A stretch of DNA of 64,000 nucleotides from Pirellulales bacterium (GTDB lineage: Bacteria; Planctomycetota; Planctomycetia; Pirellulales; Lacipirellulaceae), in the NCBI GenBank assembly GCA_022841705.1, contig JALHQZ010000002.1, positions 496,001 through 560,000 of the forward strand. The letters are read 5' to 3'. A program made the position numbers and the translations under genes. The notes below the pieces were generated by a model that was not told where the DNA came from, made no database searches, and worked only from the letters and a program-made list of their open reading frames with translations. This document shows positions 9,190 to 18,193 of this stretch, one piece after another. Position 1 is the first letter of the stretch, and the number at the start of each line of letters is the position of its first letter.

Positions 9190-9420
9190 ATGCAAGAAGG
9201 CATCCACCCGAACTATTACGAAACCAAGGTCACCTGCGGGTGTGGCAACTCGTTCGTCACGCGCAGCACTAAGCCCGAACTGAAGATCGACATCTGCAAC
9301 GCTTGTCATCCGTTCTTCACCGGCAAGGTGAAGTTCATCGACACGGCGGGCCGGATCGACAAGTTCAAGAAGAAGTTCGAGAGCGCCGGCTACGCCAGCC
9401 TCAAAAAGGGCAAGAAGTAG
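9190..9420 (+). CDS. rpmE: 50S ribosomal protein L31
   Basis: 76 residues, full length for bL31. [20 protein letters not shown] is the diagnostic start. The zinc-binding Cys pattern is complete (CGC near residue 16, CNAC near 37), so this is the zinc-containing C+ form. It sits on the large-subunit central protuberance and bridges to the small subunit. It leads the gene order rpmE-prfA-prmC, a common translation cluster. GAGG precedes the ATG by 8 bases. Confidence 0.96.
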   Translation: MQEGIHPNYYETKVTCGCGNSFVTRSTKPELKIDICNACHPFFTGKVKFIDTAGRIDKFKKKFESAGYASLKKGKK

Positions 9421-9546
9421 CTGCGACCACTTTTGCGCGGCGAGCTTGTCGGTTCGGAGTTTGGTGTCCGGGCACGAGTTCGCTGGACTGATGGTGGTTC
9501 GTGACAGCTTGGCCCCGTTCTTGTTTCTTTCGTCGGTATCTTCTTA

Positions 9547-10620
9547 ATGCGCGAACTATTGGAAACAAAGCTCGCGCGGTTCGAGCAGTTGGAGCGGGAT
9601 CTCGTCGACCCCGTGGTCTTGGCGGATGGTCCGCGCTTGGCGGCGACGGCGCGCGAGCACGGCTCCCTGGTGCGTCTCGGCGGAAAGTATCGTCGGTTTA
9701 AGCAACTCAACACCGAGATCAGCGATGCGCGGGCGATGGCCAGCGGTGGTGATCTGGAGTTGCGGGAGCTGGCGGAACTTGAGTTGCCGACGCTGATCGC
9801 AGAACGCGAAGCAATTTGGAACGAGCTCCTGTCACTGACCATCGGTGGCGAGGACGCCAATCGCGCCCGCTGCATCATGGAAATCCGCGCTGGCACCGGC
9901 GGGGATGAGGCGGCGCTCTTCGCGCGCGATTTGTATGAAATGTACAAACGCCACGCGGAAATGAAGCGGTGGAAGATGGAGGTGATGGACCTCAGCGCCA
10001 CAGAGCTTGGCGGCTTCAAGGAAATTTCGCTCGCGCTCGAAGGCGAAGGGGTTTATCGCGAGCTGCAGTACGAAAGTGGCGGGCATCGCGTGCAGCGGGT
10101 GCCGGAGACGGAAACGCAAGGCCGGACCCACACTTCCGCGGCGACGGTGGCAGTGATGGCGGAGCCGGAAGATGTGGAAGTCGACATCAAGCCGGACGAT
10201 TATCGGCTCGATAAGTTCTGCGCGAGTGGTCCTGGTGGGCAACACGTGAACAAGACGGAATCGGCCGTTCGGCTGACCCACTACGAGACCGGCATCGTGG
10301 TGCAGTGCCAGGATGAAAAGAGCCAGCACAAGAATCTCGCCAAGGCGCTGCGGGTCTTGAAGAGCCGCATCTACGATTTTCGGCAGCAAGAAGAACTCAA
10401 GAAGCGGGCCGATGAACGCAAGAGTTTGGTTGGTTCCGGCGACCGCAGCCAGCGGATTCGCACGTACAACTTTCCGCAGAATCGGTTGACCGATCATCGC
10501 ATCGGCCTGACGCTGCATAAGCTCGATCAGATTGTCGCCGGCAACTTGCAGGAAGTGACCGACGCGCTGGTGGATTATGATCGGCAGCAGCTTCGCGATC
10601 AGATGGGCGAGCTGGATTAA
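9547..10620 (+). CDS. prfA: Peptide chain release factor 1
   Basis: 357 residues, normal for RF1. Contains the GGQ peptidyl-hydrolysis motif ([19 protein letters not shown]) and the surrounding RAGTGGDEA and [10 protein letters not shown] blocks. It reads UAA/UAG and releases the finished chain; the Gln of GGQ is methylated by PrmC, whose gene follows. UAG is often used as a stop in this window, so RF1 would be needed for those genes. Ribosome-binding site is weak. Confidence 0.97.
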   Translation: MRELLETKLARFEQLERDLVDPVVLADGPRLAATAREHGSLVRLGGKYRRFKQLNTEISDARAMASGGDLELRELAELELPTLIAEREAIWNELLSLTIGGEDANRARCIMEIRAGTGGDEAALFARDLYEMYKRHAEMKRWKMEVMDLSATELGGFKEISLALEGEGVYRELQYESGGHRVQRVPETETQGRTHTSAATVAVMAEPEDVEVDIKPDDYRLDKFCASGPGGQHVNKTESAVRLTHYETGIVVQCQDEKSQHKNLAKALRVLKSRIYDFRQQEELKKRADERKSLVGSGDRSQRIRTYNFPQNRLTDHRIGLTLHKLDQIVAGNLQEVTDALVDYDRQQLRDQMGELD

Positions 10621-10631
10621 TAAGAGAGGAG

Positions 10632-10710
10632 TCCGGAGTCTGGAGTCCGGAGGAATTATCAAGGCGACCCGATGGGTTGTGTGCGCGTTCGCCGAACTCC
10701 AGACTCCGGA
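10632..10710. repeat. Inverted repeat between prfA and prmC
   Basis: Perfect 15-bp arms TCCGGAGTCTGGAGT (10632-10646) and its complement (10696-10710), extended imperfectly outward (AAGAGAGGA / TCCTCTT). It ends 24 bases before the prmC start. It lacks the GTAG foot of the main repeat family in this window. Confidence 0.7.
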
Positions 10711-10734
10711 ATTTCCTCTTGCCCCCTCGCCGCC

Positions 10735-11619
10735 ATGCCTCCCGAAGACCCGTGGACCATCGGCCGGCTGCTGAACTGGACGACGGAGTACTTTGCTAAG
10801 CGGAATGCCGACTCGCCGCGGCTGGATGCGGAAGTGCTGTTGGCTGCCGTGCGGGGCTGCAAGCGAATCGAGCTGTACACGGCTTTCGAGGAACCCGCTT
10901 CTGAAGAGTTGCGCACCAAGTTCCGCGAGATCGTGAAGCGACGTTCGCAAGGGACTCCGGTGGCGTATCTTGTGGGTCGGCGCGAGTTTTATTCGCTGGA
11001 GTTTGAAGTCTCGCCGGATGTGCTGATCCCGCGGCCCGAGACGGAACTGCTCGTGGTTGCACTGGGCGATCATTTGAAGAAAGCGGGGCGCGAGCAGGCA
11101 GAACTGTTGATCGCGGATGTCGGCACGGGGAGCGGTATCCTGGCGGTGTGCGCGGCGCGACGATGCAAAGCGGCACGGGTGCTGGCGTTCGATTTCAGTC
11201 CTGCTGCACTCACGATTGCGCAGCGCAATGCTGAGCGGCACCAGGTGGCGGAGCGGATCGAGTTCTTTGAAAGTGATCTGCTGGCCGCCGCGCCGGCTGA
11301 TGCCAAGTTTGATGTAATTCTTTCGAATCCGCCGTACCTGACCACCGAAGAATTGGCCGTCGCCGATCCGGATGTGCGCGATTATGAGCCGAAGCTGGCG
11401 CTCGATGGCGGACCGGAGGGAACGAGTGTCATCGAGCGGTTGTTGCCGCAAGCAGCGGACAAGCTGGCGCCACAAGGGCTGCTGCTCATGGAAGTGAGCC
11501 CGATGATCGCAACGCGCGTGGAAGCGCTGGTTGCTGGAACAGCTGGCCTCGAACTCTTGCCGACGCTGAAAGATTTAGCCCACCTGCCGCGGGTGATTCA
11601 AGCTCGCGCCACCAAGTAG
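10735..11619 (+). CDS. prmC: Release factor N5-glutamine methyltransferase
   Basis: 294 residues from ATG 10735; the frame extends upstream to 10672 but that part lies in the inverted repeat and is not family-like. It has the SAM-binding DVGTGSGILAV and the catalytic NPPY motif (SNPPYLTTEEL), typical of HemK/PrmC. It methylates the GGQ glutamine of release factors with SAM, in the cytoplasm. It directly follows its substrate gene prfA. Confidence 0.95.
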   Translation: MPPEDPWTIGRLLNWTTEYFAKRNADSPRLDAEVLLAAVRGCKRIELYTAFEEPASEELRTKFREIVKRRSQGTPVAYLVGRREFYSLEFEVSPDVLIPRPETELLVVALGDHLKKAGREQAELLIADVGTGSGILAVCAARRCKAARVLAFDFSPAALTIAQRNAERHQVAERIEFFESDLLAAAPADAKFDVILSNPPYLTTEELAVADPDVRDYEPKLALDGGPEGTSVIERLLPQAADKLAPQGLLLMEVSPMIATRVEALVAGTAGLELLPTLKDLAHLPRVIQARATK

Positions 11620-11624
11620 TATCG

Positions 11625-12383
11625 ATGAGCGCTCAACCTCAACTTGCGCTGATCGCGCTCAATACTTTGACGCCGCCGTCGGCTGAGCGGGTGCTGGAAG
11701 AACTGGCCGCGATGTTTCCCGATGTCGCTTCGGCGCGCTGCACCAGCCGGACGGCGACGGCGGCGACGTTTGTGGCAGGCGAGGCGACCATCAACTACAC
11801 CATGGTCGATCGTCCCATTCCGTGGCAGCACTTGGAAGGCCCGTGCGCGACGGCATGGTACTGGCCCGAAGCGGAGGCGGCGCTCAAACCGCATTGTGGG
11901 CACGTTATCCTCACGCTGCTGGATGAAAACAAAGTGCGGCTCCAGCGCACACAGCATCTGACCCGATGGGCGTGTGCTGTATCGGCCGCGTGCGAAGCGG
12001 CGGGCATCGTGTGGGGCGCGAGCGGGATGGTTCACGAGCCGGCCGCGTTTCGCCAACTCGCTTTAGCCAGCAAGCCCGACGATCTGCCCCTGAATCTTTG
12101 GATCGACTTCCGCGTGGTGGAAGAGCAGGGGGGGTACCGGCTCTTCACTACCGGCCTCGAAGCGCTCGGCCACCGTGAATTTGAAGTCCCGCATTTCGTG
12201 GGTGATCCGCAGGCGCTGGCGGCACATATTTATAATGTGACTCACTATGTCCTGGAGAAAGGCCCCATCCTTAAATCCGGCGAAGCTGTGGGCCTGCCGA
12301 ATGGGGCGCAGGTGAACGTTGACATGGCGGAGTCGCTCATCGACCTGAATCAAGAAGTCATCCGGCTGACATTTGAAAGCTAA
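11625..12383 (+). CDS. DUF4261-type protein
   Basis: 252 residues, 5 bases after prmC. The C-terminal half (LFTTGLEALGHREFEVPHF, then GEAVGLPNGAQVNV) matches the DUF4261 pattern as I recall it. No catalytic motif is evident and the function of the family is unknown. It converges with efpL with a 6-base gap. Probably co-transcribed with prfA-prmC because of the tight spacing. Confidence 0.7.
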   Translation: MSAQPQLALIALNTLTPPSAERVLEELAAMFPDVASARCTSRTATAATFVAGEATINYTMVDRPIPWQHLEGPCATAWYWPEAEAALKPHCGHVILTLLDENKVRLQRTQHLTRWACAVSAACEAAGIVWGASGMVHEPAAFRQLALASKPDDLPLNLWIDFRVVEEQGGYRLFTTGLEALGHREFEVPHFVGDPQALAAHIYNVTHYVLEKGPILKSGEAVGLPNGAQVNVDMAESLIDLNQEVIRLTFES

Positions 12384-12389
12384 CAGAGC

Positions 12390-12953
12390 TTACGCCCGGC
12401 CCAGAAACTCGCATGTGCGGGTGTCAACCTTAATCGTTTCGCCTTCCTTGAGGTACTCAGGCACTTGCAGTTCGAGGCCCGTTTCCAGCTTGGCGGGTTT
12501 ATTGCGGCTGGTAGCGGAGTTGCCTTTGACAGCCGGGTCGCATTGAGTGATCTTAAGCAGCACGGTGGGCGGGAGCTGTAGGCCGACGCATTCGTCGTTG
12601 TAAATGAGCGCGAGCATCCCTTCGAGGCCTTCGGTCACGTAGTTCAGCTCTTGCTGCACGTCGGCGATCGGCAGCGAATACTGGTTGTAGTTCTCCGCAT
12701 CGAGCAGGTGCGCTGAATCCGGGTCGACGTACATCAGCGACACCGCGCGCTTCTCAAAATCGGCGTCGACGAGGTTGTCGGTTCCCTTTAGGGTGATGTC
12801 AACCTTTTGCTTGGTCACAAGATTCCGCGCACGAAACTTGTAGAGCGTTGCGCCGCCGCGGGCCGAAGGGGACTGCACATGCACGCCTTCGATGAGGCAC
12901 GGCGAGCCTTCGTTCACGACAATCACACCGGGTTTGATTTCTTTGGCGAGCAT
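12390..12953 (-). CDS. Elongation factor P-like protein (EfpL/YeiP type)
   Basis: 187 residues, three-domain EF-P length. The tip loop reads QSPSARGGATLYKFR and the C-terminal domain SRNKPAKLETGLELQVPEYL. Both match E. coli YeiP (EfpL) far better than canonical EF-P, whose tip carries a Lys for modification; here an Arg sits at the tip. EF-P family proteins enter the ribosomal E site and relieve stalls at proline-rich motifs; EfpL relieves a broader set (established for E. coli). No EF-P modification gene is nearby. Weak ribosome-binding site. Confidence 0.88.
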   Translation of the reverse strand: MLAKEIKPGVIVVNEGSPCLIEGVHVQSPSARGGATLYKFRARNLVTKQKVDITLKGTDNLVDADFEKRAVSLMYVDPDSAHLLDAENYNQYSLPIADVQQELNYVTEGLEGMLALIYNDECVGLQLPPTVLLKITQCDPAVKGNSATSRNKPAKLETGLELQVPEYLKEGETIKVDTRTCEFLGRA

Positions 12954-13094
12954 GGGAAAGGGGCTGGGGTGCAGGGGCTAGGGGCTAGGGCGATGAACGC
13001 TGCGTTTTAGAAAGACACAAGCCGTAGAGGTGAAAGAAGGCTGGTAGAACTTCACGACGATACCAAACTTCCCCAGCCCCTGACCCCCGGTCCC

Positions 13095-13589
13095 TCACAG
13101 CATCACTTCGCCGGCGGCGGGGTCGATGGCGATGCCGCGGGTGAGCCGGGTGAGGGCGTTAACCACGGCAATGAGGCTGGCCGGATTAAGGCCTTCAAAA
13201 TCGGGGTCGTCTTCATCTTCGAACTCGCCCGCGCCCAGGCGTTCGAAGTGCATCACGTCGAGCCGAGCGTCGGCGCGAAACAGATCATTCAGTTGTTCGG
13301 CCGTGAGTTGCTTGCGCAGGGTGGTGGCGACTTCGGCGCTCTGTTCGAGCACCGCTTCGCCCGTTTCGAGACTGATCTCCATCGCGGCGCTGTCTTCCGG
13401 CGCTTGGACGAGCACCGACTGAAAGTAGCCCTCTTCGTCGGCTTCGAGATGATCCATTGCCAGCCGCTTGCCGGCGCCGCCAATCGCCGCCTCAACCTGA
13501 GTAAGCGTGGGCCGGTTGCGGCTGCGGAACAAAATGAAATAGGTTTCGCGCCAGGCGAGTTCATCGTCAGCGGAGGATTCTTCGAACAT
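13095..13589 (-). CDS. Conserved-looking hypothetical protein
   Basis: 164 residues, acidic. Reads like a soluble alpha/beta protein (AWRETYFILFRSRNRPTLTQ, then EEGYFQSVLVQAPEDSAAME). No motif I know. It lies between dapB and efpL on the same strand, with short repetitive, gene-free spacers on either side. Codon use matches the neighbours, which supports a real gene. Confidence 0.65.
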   Translation of the reverse strand: MFEESSADDELAWRETYFILFRSRNRPTLTQVEAAIGGAGKRLAMDHLEADEEGYFQSVLVQAPEDSAAMEISLETGEAVLEQSAEVATTLRKQLTAEQLNDLFRADARLDVMHFERLGAGEFEDEDDPDFEGLNPASLIAVVNALTRLTRGIAIDPAAGEVML

Positions 13590-13643
13590 GGCTGTTGGCT
13601 ACTGGCTCTGAGCTGTTTGTTGTTACCGATCGCGCTTTTCCGA

Positions 13644-14462
13644 TCACCGATCACCGACCACCGATGACTTCAACCCCAACACATCCTGCATGTCATAAAG
13701 CCCGGCCGGCTTTCCTTGCAGCCAGCGGGCCGCCACCAAGGCGCCTTGGGCGTAGCAGTCGCGGTTGCTGGCCGCGACGCGCAGCTCGAGCGTCTCACCC
13801 AACAGCCCGAAGATAATCGTGTGCTCGCCGGGATTGTCGCCGGTTCGCACGGCGTGGTAACCGATTTCGTGATGCGGCCGAGCGCCGGGCCGGCCTTCGC
13901 GACCGTGGGCGCTAGTGGTTTGGCCCATCGCGTCGGCGACGATCCGACCGAAGGCGAGCGCCGTGCCGCTGGGCGAATCTTCTTTGAAGCGATGATGCCG
14001 TTCGATAATCTCGACATCGGCGCCCGAGGGATGATCGCGTAGCGCGCGGCCGGCGATTTCCACCAGTTTCATGGTGAGGTTCACGGTCATACTCATGCTC
14101 GGCGCCCAGCAGACGGGAAGCTGATTCGATGCAGCGTGAATCTGCTCCGCCACTTCGGGTCCAAAGCCAGTTGTGGCCAGCACCAACGGCAACTTGTGTT
14201 CGAGGCATTTCGCGACGACGCCTTCCACCGCTTCGGGCACTGAGAAATCGATCACCGCATCGGCCCGCCGTGGCCAGTCGGGCGCGAGCCGCAGTCCGAT
14301 CTCGCCCACTCCGGCGAGCACTCCCGCGTCTTGGCCCAGCACGTCGGCGCCGGCGCGCTCAATCGCGGCGACCAGGCTGATTTCTGGATCGGCGTGACCG
14401 AGGGCGATGAGCCGGCGGCCCATGCGTCCGGCGGCTCCGTGAATGGCGACTTGAGTGGGCAA
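13644..14462 (-). CDS. dapB: 4-hydroxy-tetrahydrodipicolinate reductase
   Basis: 272 residues. Starts at TTG 14462, with GGAGG 10 bases upstream; no suitable ATG precedes the Rossmann motif AIHGAAGRMGRRL. The catalytic segment EIIERHHRFKEDSPSGTAL is intact. It reduces 4-hydroxy-tetrahydrodipicolinate with NAD(P)H in the lysine/diaminopimelate branch. The C-terminal codons run into a small array of CGATCAC-like direct repeats, which supply the final residues. It follows thrC, another aspartate-family gene, by 78 bases. Confidence 0.95.
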   Translation of the reverse strand: MPTQVAIHGAAGRMGRRLIALGHADPEISLVAAIERAGADVLGQDAGVLAGVGEIGLRLAPDWPRRADAVIDFSVPEAVEGVVAKCLEHKLPLVLATTGFGPEVAEQIHAASNQLPVCWAPSMSMTVNLTMKLVEIAGRALRDHPSGADVEIIERHHRFKEDSPSGTALAFGRIVADAMGQTTSAHGREGRPGARPHHEIGYHAVRTGDNPGEHTIIFGLLGETLELRVAASNRDCYAQGALVAARWLQGKPAGLYDMQDVLGLKSSVVGDR

Positions 14463-14540
14463 AGCTTTTGTTCCTCCGTGATACCGAAGAGACGTGAGCC
14501 GTTTGGCTGCACGAAGTAACTTCCGATCAAACTTACCTCT

Positions 14541-15956
14541 TTAACTATTCAGCTGTATCACCCGCACAATCGCGTCGAGATCATTCTCCACCTGCACGGC
14601 GCGATTGGCGAACGCGGCCCGGCTTACGCCGCGGCTGCCGAGGACTTTGTTGAACTCGTTCTGATCGTGGGTGTGATAGGCGACCGTGGCGGTCGGGTCC
14701 TTGAGCTGGTGGCCGGTGAGGATGCAGACGACGCGTTCGTCGGGGTCGATGATGCCTTCTTCGCGGAGCATCTTGGCGCCCGCCACGCTGGCCGCGCTCG
14801 CCGGTTCGCAGCCCAGGCCACTGGCGCCGACTTGCGATTTCGCGTCGAGGATTTCTTGGTCGGTCACTTCGCGCACCACACCGTGCATGCACTCGAGCGC
14901 CCGGAGGCATTTGTGCAGGTTTACGGGACGATTGATTTCGATGGCGCTGGCGATGGTATCCGCCTTCTTGGCGCCGGCGTCGAGTTCGGCGTAGTAGCCA
15001 TCGATTTTGGTTTGATCGGGTTCGCCGTGGTTCCAGCGCACGCCCCGCTTTTCGTAGAGCTCGTAGAGCGTATCGGCTCCGGCAGCGTTGATCACCGCCA
15101 GCCGCGGAACGCGGTCAATCAGCCCTAGTGATTTAAGTTCGTGAAATGCTTTGCCGAATGAGCTGCTGTTGCCCAGGTTGCCACCAGGCACGACGATCCA
15201 GTCCGGAATCTCCCAGTTCATGCTTTCCAGCACGCGCAGCATGATGGTCTTTTGGCCTTCCAAGCGGAAGGGGTTCACACTGTTCACCAGGTAGATGCCC
15301 AGCTTCTGCGAAATCTGCTGCACGCGCTGCATGGCGTCGTCGAAGTCGCCGGCGATCTGCACGGTCAGGGCGCCGTAGTCAAGCGCTTGCGAGAGTTTGC
15401 CGTAGCTAATTTTGCCGGAGCCGATGAAGATCACGCCTTGCATCAGCCGGCTCATGCAGCAGTACAGCGCAAGTGAAGCGCTGGTGTTACCGGTCGACGC
15501 GCACGCGGCGCGCTTCGCGCCGATCACATGCGCATGGGTGAACGCCGCGCACATGCCGTTGTCTTTGAAGCTGCCCGAAGGATTCATCCCCTCGTACTGC
15601 AGCAGCAGCCGCCCCGGCTTCATGCCGATGTAATCGCTCACACCCGGCGACGGATGGAGCGGGGTTTGTCCTTCGCCGATGGTGACGATCTTCTCATCCG
15701 GCGCGAACGAGAGCAGTTCCTTGAATCGCCACACGCCGCTCTTGCACAGGGGTTCATTGCGCCGCGCCCACTTCGCTTCGAAATCTTTTAGCCGGTTGGG
15801 AACCGGGAGCGCATCCCAGTCGTAGCAGATATCCAGCAACGACCCGCACGTAGCGCAGCTTGTGCGGACCTCGCCCACGTCGTAAGTCGCCCGACAGCCA
15901 GGCATGATGCACTGCTGGTACGCGACGGCGGTGCTAACGGAAGAACTGGCGGCCAC
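14541..15956 (-). CDS. thrC: Threonine synthase
   Basis: 471 residues from a GTG start. Residues about 16-45 carry a zinc-ribbon-like C-x4-C...C-x2-C pattern (CIMPGC, CATC). The PLP-binding Lys lies in [11 protein letters not shown]. Fold-type II enzyme turning O-phosphohomoserine into threonine in the cytoplasm. The C-terminal part ([14 protein letters not shown]) is family-typical. It sits upstream of dapB, so two branches of aspartate metabolism are probably co-transcribed. Confidence 0.93.
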   Translation of the reverse strand: MAASSSVSTAVAYQQCIMPGCRATYDVGEVRTSCATCGSLLDICYDWDALPVPNRLKDFEAKWARRNEPLCKSGVWRFKELLSFAPDEKIVTIGEGQTPLHPSPGVSDYIGMKPGRLLLQYEGMNPSGSFKDNGMCAAFTHAHVIGAKRAACASTGNTSASLALYCCMSRLMQGVIFIGSGKISYGKLSQALDYGALTVQIAGDFDDAMQRVQQISQKLGIYLVNSVNPFRLEGQKTIMLRVLESMNWEIPDWIVVPGGNLGNSSSFGKAFHELKSLGLIDRVPRLAVINAAGADTLYELYEKRGVRWNHGEPDQTKIDGYYAELDAGAKKADTIASAIEINRPVNLHKCLRALECMHGVVREVTDQEILDAKSQVGASGLGCEPASAASVAGAKMLREEGIIDPDERVVCILTGHQLKDPTATVAYHTHDQNEFNKVLGSRGVSRAAFANRAVQVENDLDAIVRVIQLNS

Positions 15957-16069
15957 CGGTGGAATACTCCCGAGAACCCTGCCCCCGTGGCCTCACCATA
16001 GGAAGCGATTCGGAGGGCAAGAATTGCAGTAACAATCGATCAGGAAACAACTTACAACGATTTTAGTTC

Positions 16070-16171
16070 GCCCCGCTGGCCCTCGCAAGGCACTTGGCGC
16101 GGGGCAAGAACGGTCCGAAACCCGGTGTTCTCTTGGCAGCGCAATTGTAGACGCCGGGTGCTACCGGGTTT
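16070..16171. other. Two stem-loops in the thrC/dksA-like divergent spacer
   Basis: GCCCCGC (16070-16076) pairs with GCGGGGC (16099-16105), and AAACCCGGT (16118-16126) pairs with ACCGGGTTT (16163-16171). The spacer of 287 bases lies between divergent thrC and the dksA-like gene, so the stems may belong to a leader of the latter. No known riboswitch is recognised. Confidence 0.35.
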
Positions 16172-16243
16172 AGACTAAGAAATCTCGGCCGAGTCCCCGC
16201 ACGTCAGCGGGGCGGCCGATGGCTCATTAGTGTGTGGAGATCG

Positions 16244-16621
16244 ATGGGGATGAAGAAAGCTGAGATGAAGCCTTTCCGCGAGCAACTGTTGTCTTTGCGG
16301 TCGCGTTTACGGGGTGATGTTTCTTCGATGGCTGACGCCGCCCTCCGCAAGTCGGGGATGGAAGGGGGCGAAACCAACAGCATGCCCATCCACATGGCCG
16401 AGCTCGGGAGCGAAAACTTCGAGCAGGAGTTCACCCTCACGCTGATGCAGTCGGAAGAAGGCACCCTCGGGGCCATCGACGAAGCGCTTCATCGCATCGA
16501 AGAAGGCTCCTACGGCACCTGTCAGGAATGTGCAGGGGTAATCCCCAAACTCCGTCTGGCGGCGATTCCCTTCACTGCAGTCTGTGTGAAGTGCGCCGAG
16601 AAGCTCGAAAACGCTTCGTGA
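16244..16621 (+). CDS. DksA/TraR-family zinc-finger protein
   Basis: 125 residues from ATG 16244, just after GGAG (GTG 16232 and ATG 16250 are alternatives). An N-terminal helical pair (about 1-85) is followed by a four-Cys zinc finger, CQECAGVIPKLRLAAI then CVKCAEK. DksA-like proteins enter the RNA polymerase secondary channel and modulate transcription with ppGpp. The Asp pair at the DksA coiled-coil tip is not obvious, so it may be one of the many planctomycete relatives of unknown activity. Followed by lspA after 86 bases. Confidence 0.85.
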   Translation: MGMKKAEMKPFREQLLSLRSRLRGDVSSMADAALRKSGMEGGETNSMPIHMAELGSENFEQEFTLTLMQSEEGTLGAIDEALHRIEEGSYGTCQECAGVIPKLRLAAIPFTAVCVKCAEKLENAS

Positions 16622-16707
16622 GTATACCTTCGGCAGAACCCTATTCTTGCGATTCTCGCAACGGGTTAGAATGAGCCACAGTTCATTCAACCCGCAAGGC
16701 GAATCGC

Positions 16708-17280
16708 GTGACATCGAAGCCGGCCATCTCCTCTGATCTAGCGCCGATTCCGCGCTCGCGGTTCGTCCTGTTCTTTGGCGCCGCCCTGGTGGGAGTGATC
16801 GCCGATTTGCTCACGAAAGCGTGGGTTTTCTCTTGGCCTGGCGCGCTCACCGGGCATGTCGATTGGATCTGGCCGGAATACGTTGGGATTCAATCGACCC
16901 TCAATCAAGGGGCGCTCTTCGGATTCGGCCAGGGCAAAGTCTGGCTGTTTGCAATCGTGAGCATCGCCGCAGTCATCGCCTTGCCGATCTGGCTGTTCCG
17001 TTATGGGGCGGCCAAAGATTGGGTGATTTGCCTCACGCTTGGTGGTGTGTTGGGCGGCATTCTGGGTAATCTTTACGACCGCCTCGGCCTGCACGGCCTC
17101 GTGTGGCCTGGGGGAATTCCATCAGCCGGAAAACGCATTTACGCCGTGCGCGACTGGATTCTGTTGCAATACAACGCCAATTGGGTCTGGCCCAACTTCA
17201 ACATTGCGGACTCGCTGCTGGTAATCGGCGCGCTAGTGCTGGTCTGGAAATCGTTTCGCGGTGGAGATGCCTCTAAATAG
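16708..17280 (+). CDS. lspA: Lipoprotein signal peptidase
   Basis: 190 residues from GTG, AAGG upstream. Four membrane helices. Conserved blocks are present: ADLLTK, NQGALFGF, GGILGNLYDRL and WPNFNIADS, the last two holding the catalytic Asp pair. It cleaves signal peptides of lipidated prolipoproteins in the inner membrane. Slightly long, with an extra loop near residue 130 (VWPGGIPSAGKR). Confidence 0.95.
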   Translation: MTSKPAISSDLAPIPRSRFVLFFGAALVGVIADLLTKAWVFSWPGALTGHVDWIWPEYVGIQSTLNQGALFGFGQGKVWLFAIVSIAAVIALPIWLFRYGAAKDWVICLTLGGVLGGILGNLYDRLGLHGLVWPGGIPSAGKRIYAVRDWILLQYNANWVWPNFNIADSLLVIGALVLVWKSFRGGDASK

Positions 17281-17702
17281 ACCAGGATTTGCTAGATTTC
17301 TTCCTTTACTTTGGCTGATGATTGACAGTTTTTCGGCGCCGCGAACCAATAGAATACTTGTTGGCTGAAAGAGATTATTTCACAAGAACCTCTTAATGGG
17401 GCCCTATGCTCGCTGGTGAATTCTCGCTGTTGATATGATATCCCGCGAACGCGGGAGGGTGAGGTTCGGTTGTCGCTTGTATCCGTGACGGAGATTTATA
17501 GTTGCATAAAACCGAATTGAATTAATCCGCAATATTTTGGTGATTCTTTGATTCTTCTCTGGTTTCTTTAACTGGCGACGATATGATTGCGGTCGTCGTT
17601 GCGGCGAGATCGACTTGGCGGGGTCGATTGCCGCGCATCGATTTGTTCCACTCTTCTCTTCTCCCAAAGCTTCGGCTTGATTCCCCGAAGGAGTCGACCG
17701 GT
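17281..17702. other. Intergenic region before the Rrf2 regulator
   Basis: About 420 bases, AT-richer than its surroundings, without a convincing gene. TTGACA at 17322-17327 has no well-spaced -10 (TAGAAT follows at 22 bases). It probably holds the promoter and any autoregulatory site of the Rrf2 gene. Confidence 0.4.
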
Positions 17703-18182
17703 ATGAAGCTCTCGCGCACCGTCGCCTATGCGCTGCAGGCGCTCTTGCAGTTGGCCAGCGCACCGGATGGTAAGCCGATGTCGTGCGCCGTGCTCGCGCG
17801 ACAGGGCCACATGCCCGAACGGTTCTTGCTGCAAATCTTGCGCAGCTTGGTCCGGAGCGATGTGCTCAAGTCGCTGCGCGGTGTCGAAGGCGGCTACATC
17901 TTACAGCGGCCGCTGGAGAAGATCTCGCTCCTCGAACTGTGCGAGACGTTTGACGCGGGTATTGTGCCCAGCGTGCCGCCACTTGCGGGGCTGACCGATG
18001 AGACTCGCCACCAATTGCTAAAGGTGATGGCGCGCACGGCCGCGGCAATGCGCGCAGAACTTTCGGCGGTGCGGCTGTCGGAGCTTGTCGCGGCGCCGAG
18101 TGCCTTGGGCCAAATTGCGAGCGCGAATTCCGCACAAGTCGTCGGGCTCGAGGGCGAGTCGGCGCCGCTTGGCCTTGCGTGA
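17703..18182 (+). CDS. Rrf2-family transcriptional regulator
   Basis: 159 residues from ATG 17703, with GAAGGAG 10 bases upstream. N-terminal winged helix typical of Rrf2: MKLSRTVAYALQALLQLA, then MPERFLLQILRSLVRS and the wing GVEGGYILQRP. The three clustered Cys of IscR/NsrR are absent (isolated Cys only), so iron-sulfur sensing is unlikely. The C-terminal tail is Ala-rich. It converges on the motor operon with an 11-base gap; a regulatory link to it is not shown. Confidence 0.9.
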   Translation: MKLSRTVAYALQALLQLASAPDGKPMSCAVLARQGHMPERFLLQILRSLVRSDVLKSLRGVEGGYILQRPLEKISLLELCETFDAGIVPSVPPLAGLTDETRHQLLKVMARTAAAMRAELSAVRLSELVAAPSALGQIASANSAQVVGLEGESAPLGLA

Positions 18183-18193
18183 AGCAGTGGGTT

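Noticed and set aside
9832..11475. 547-codon minus-strand frame
   Set aside because: It is a shadow of prfA and prmC, whose motifs are unambiguous on the plus strand.
17703..18182. IscR/NsrR-type iron-sulfur regulator
   Set aside because: The three clustered Cys needed for a cluster are missing; kept as a general Rrf2 regulator.
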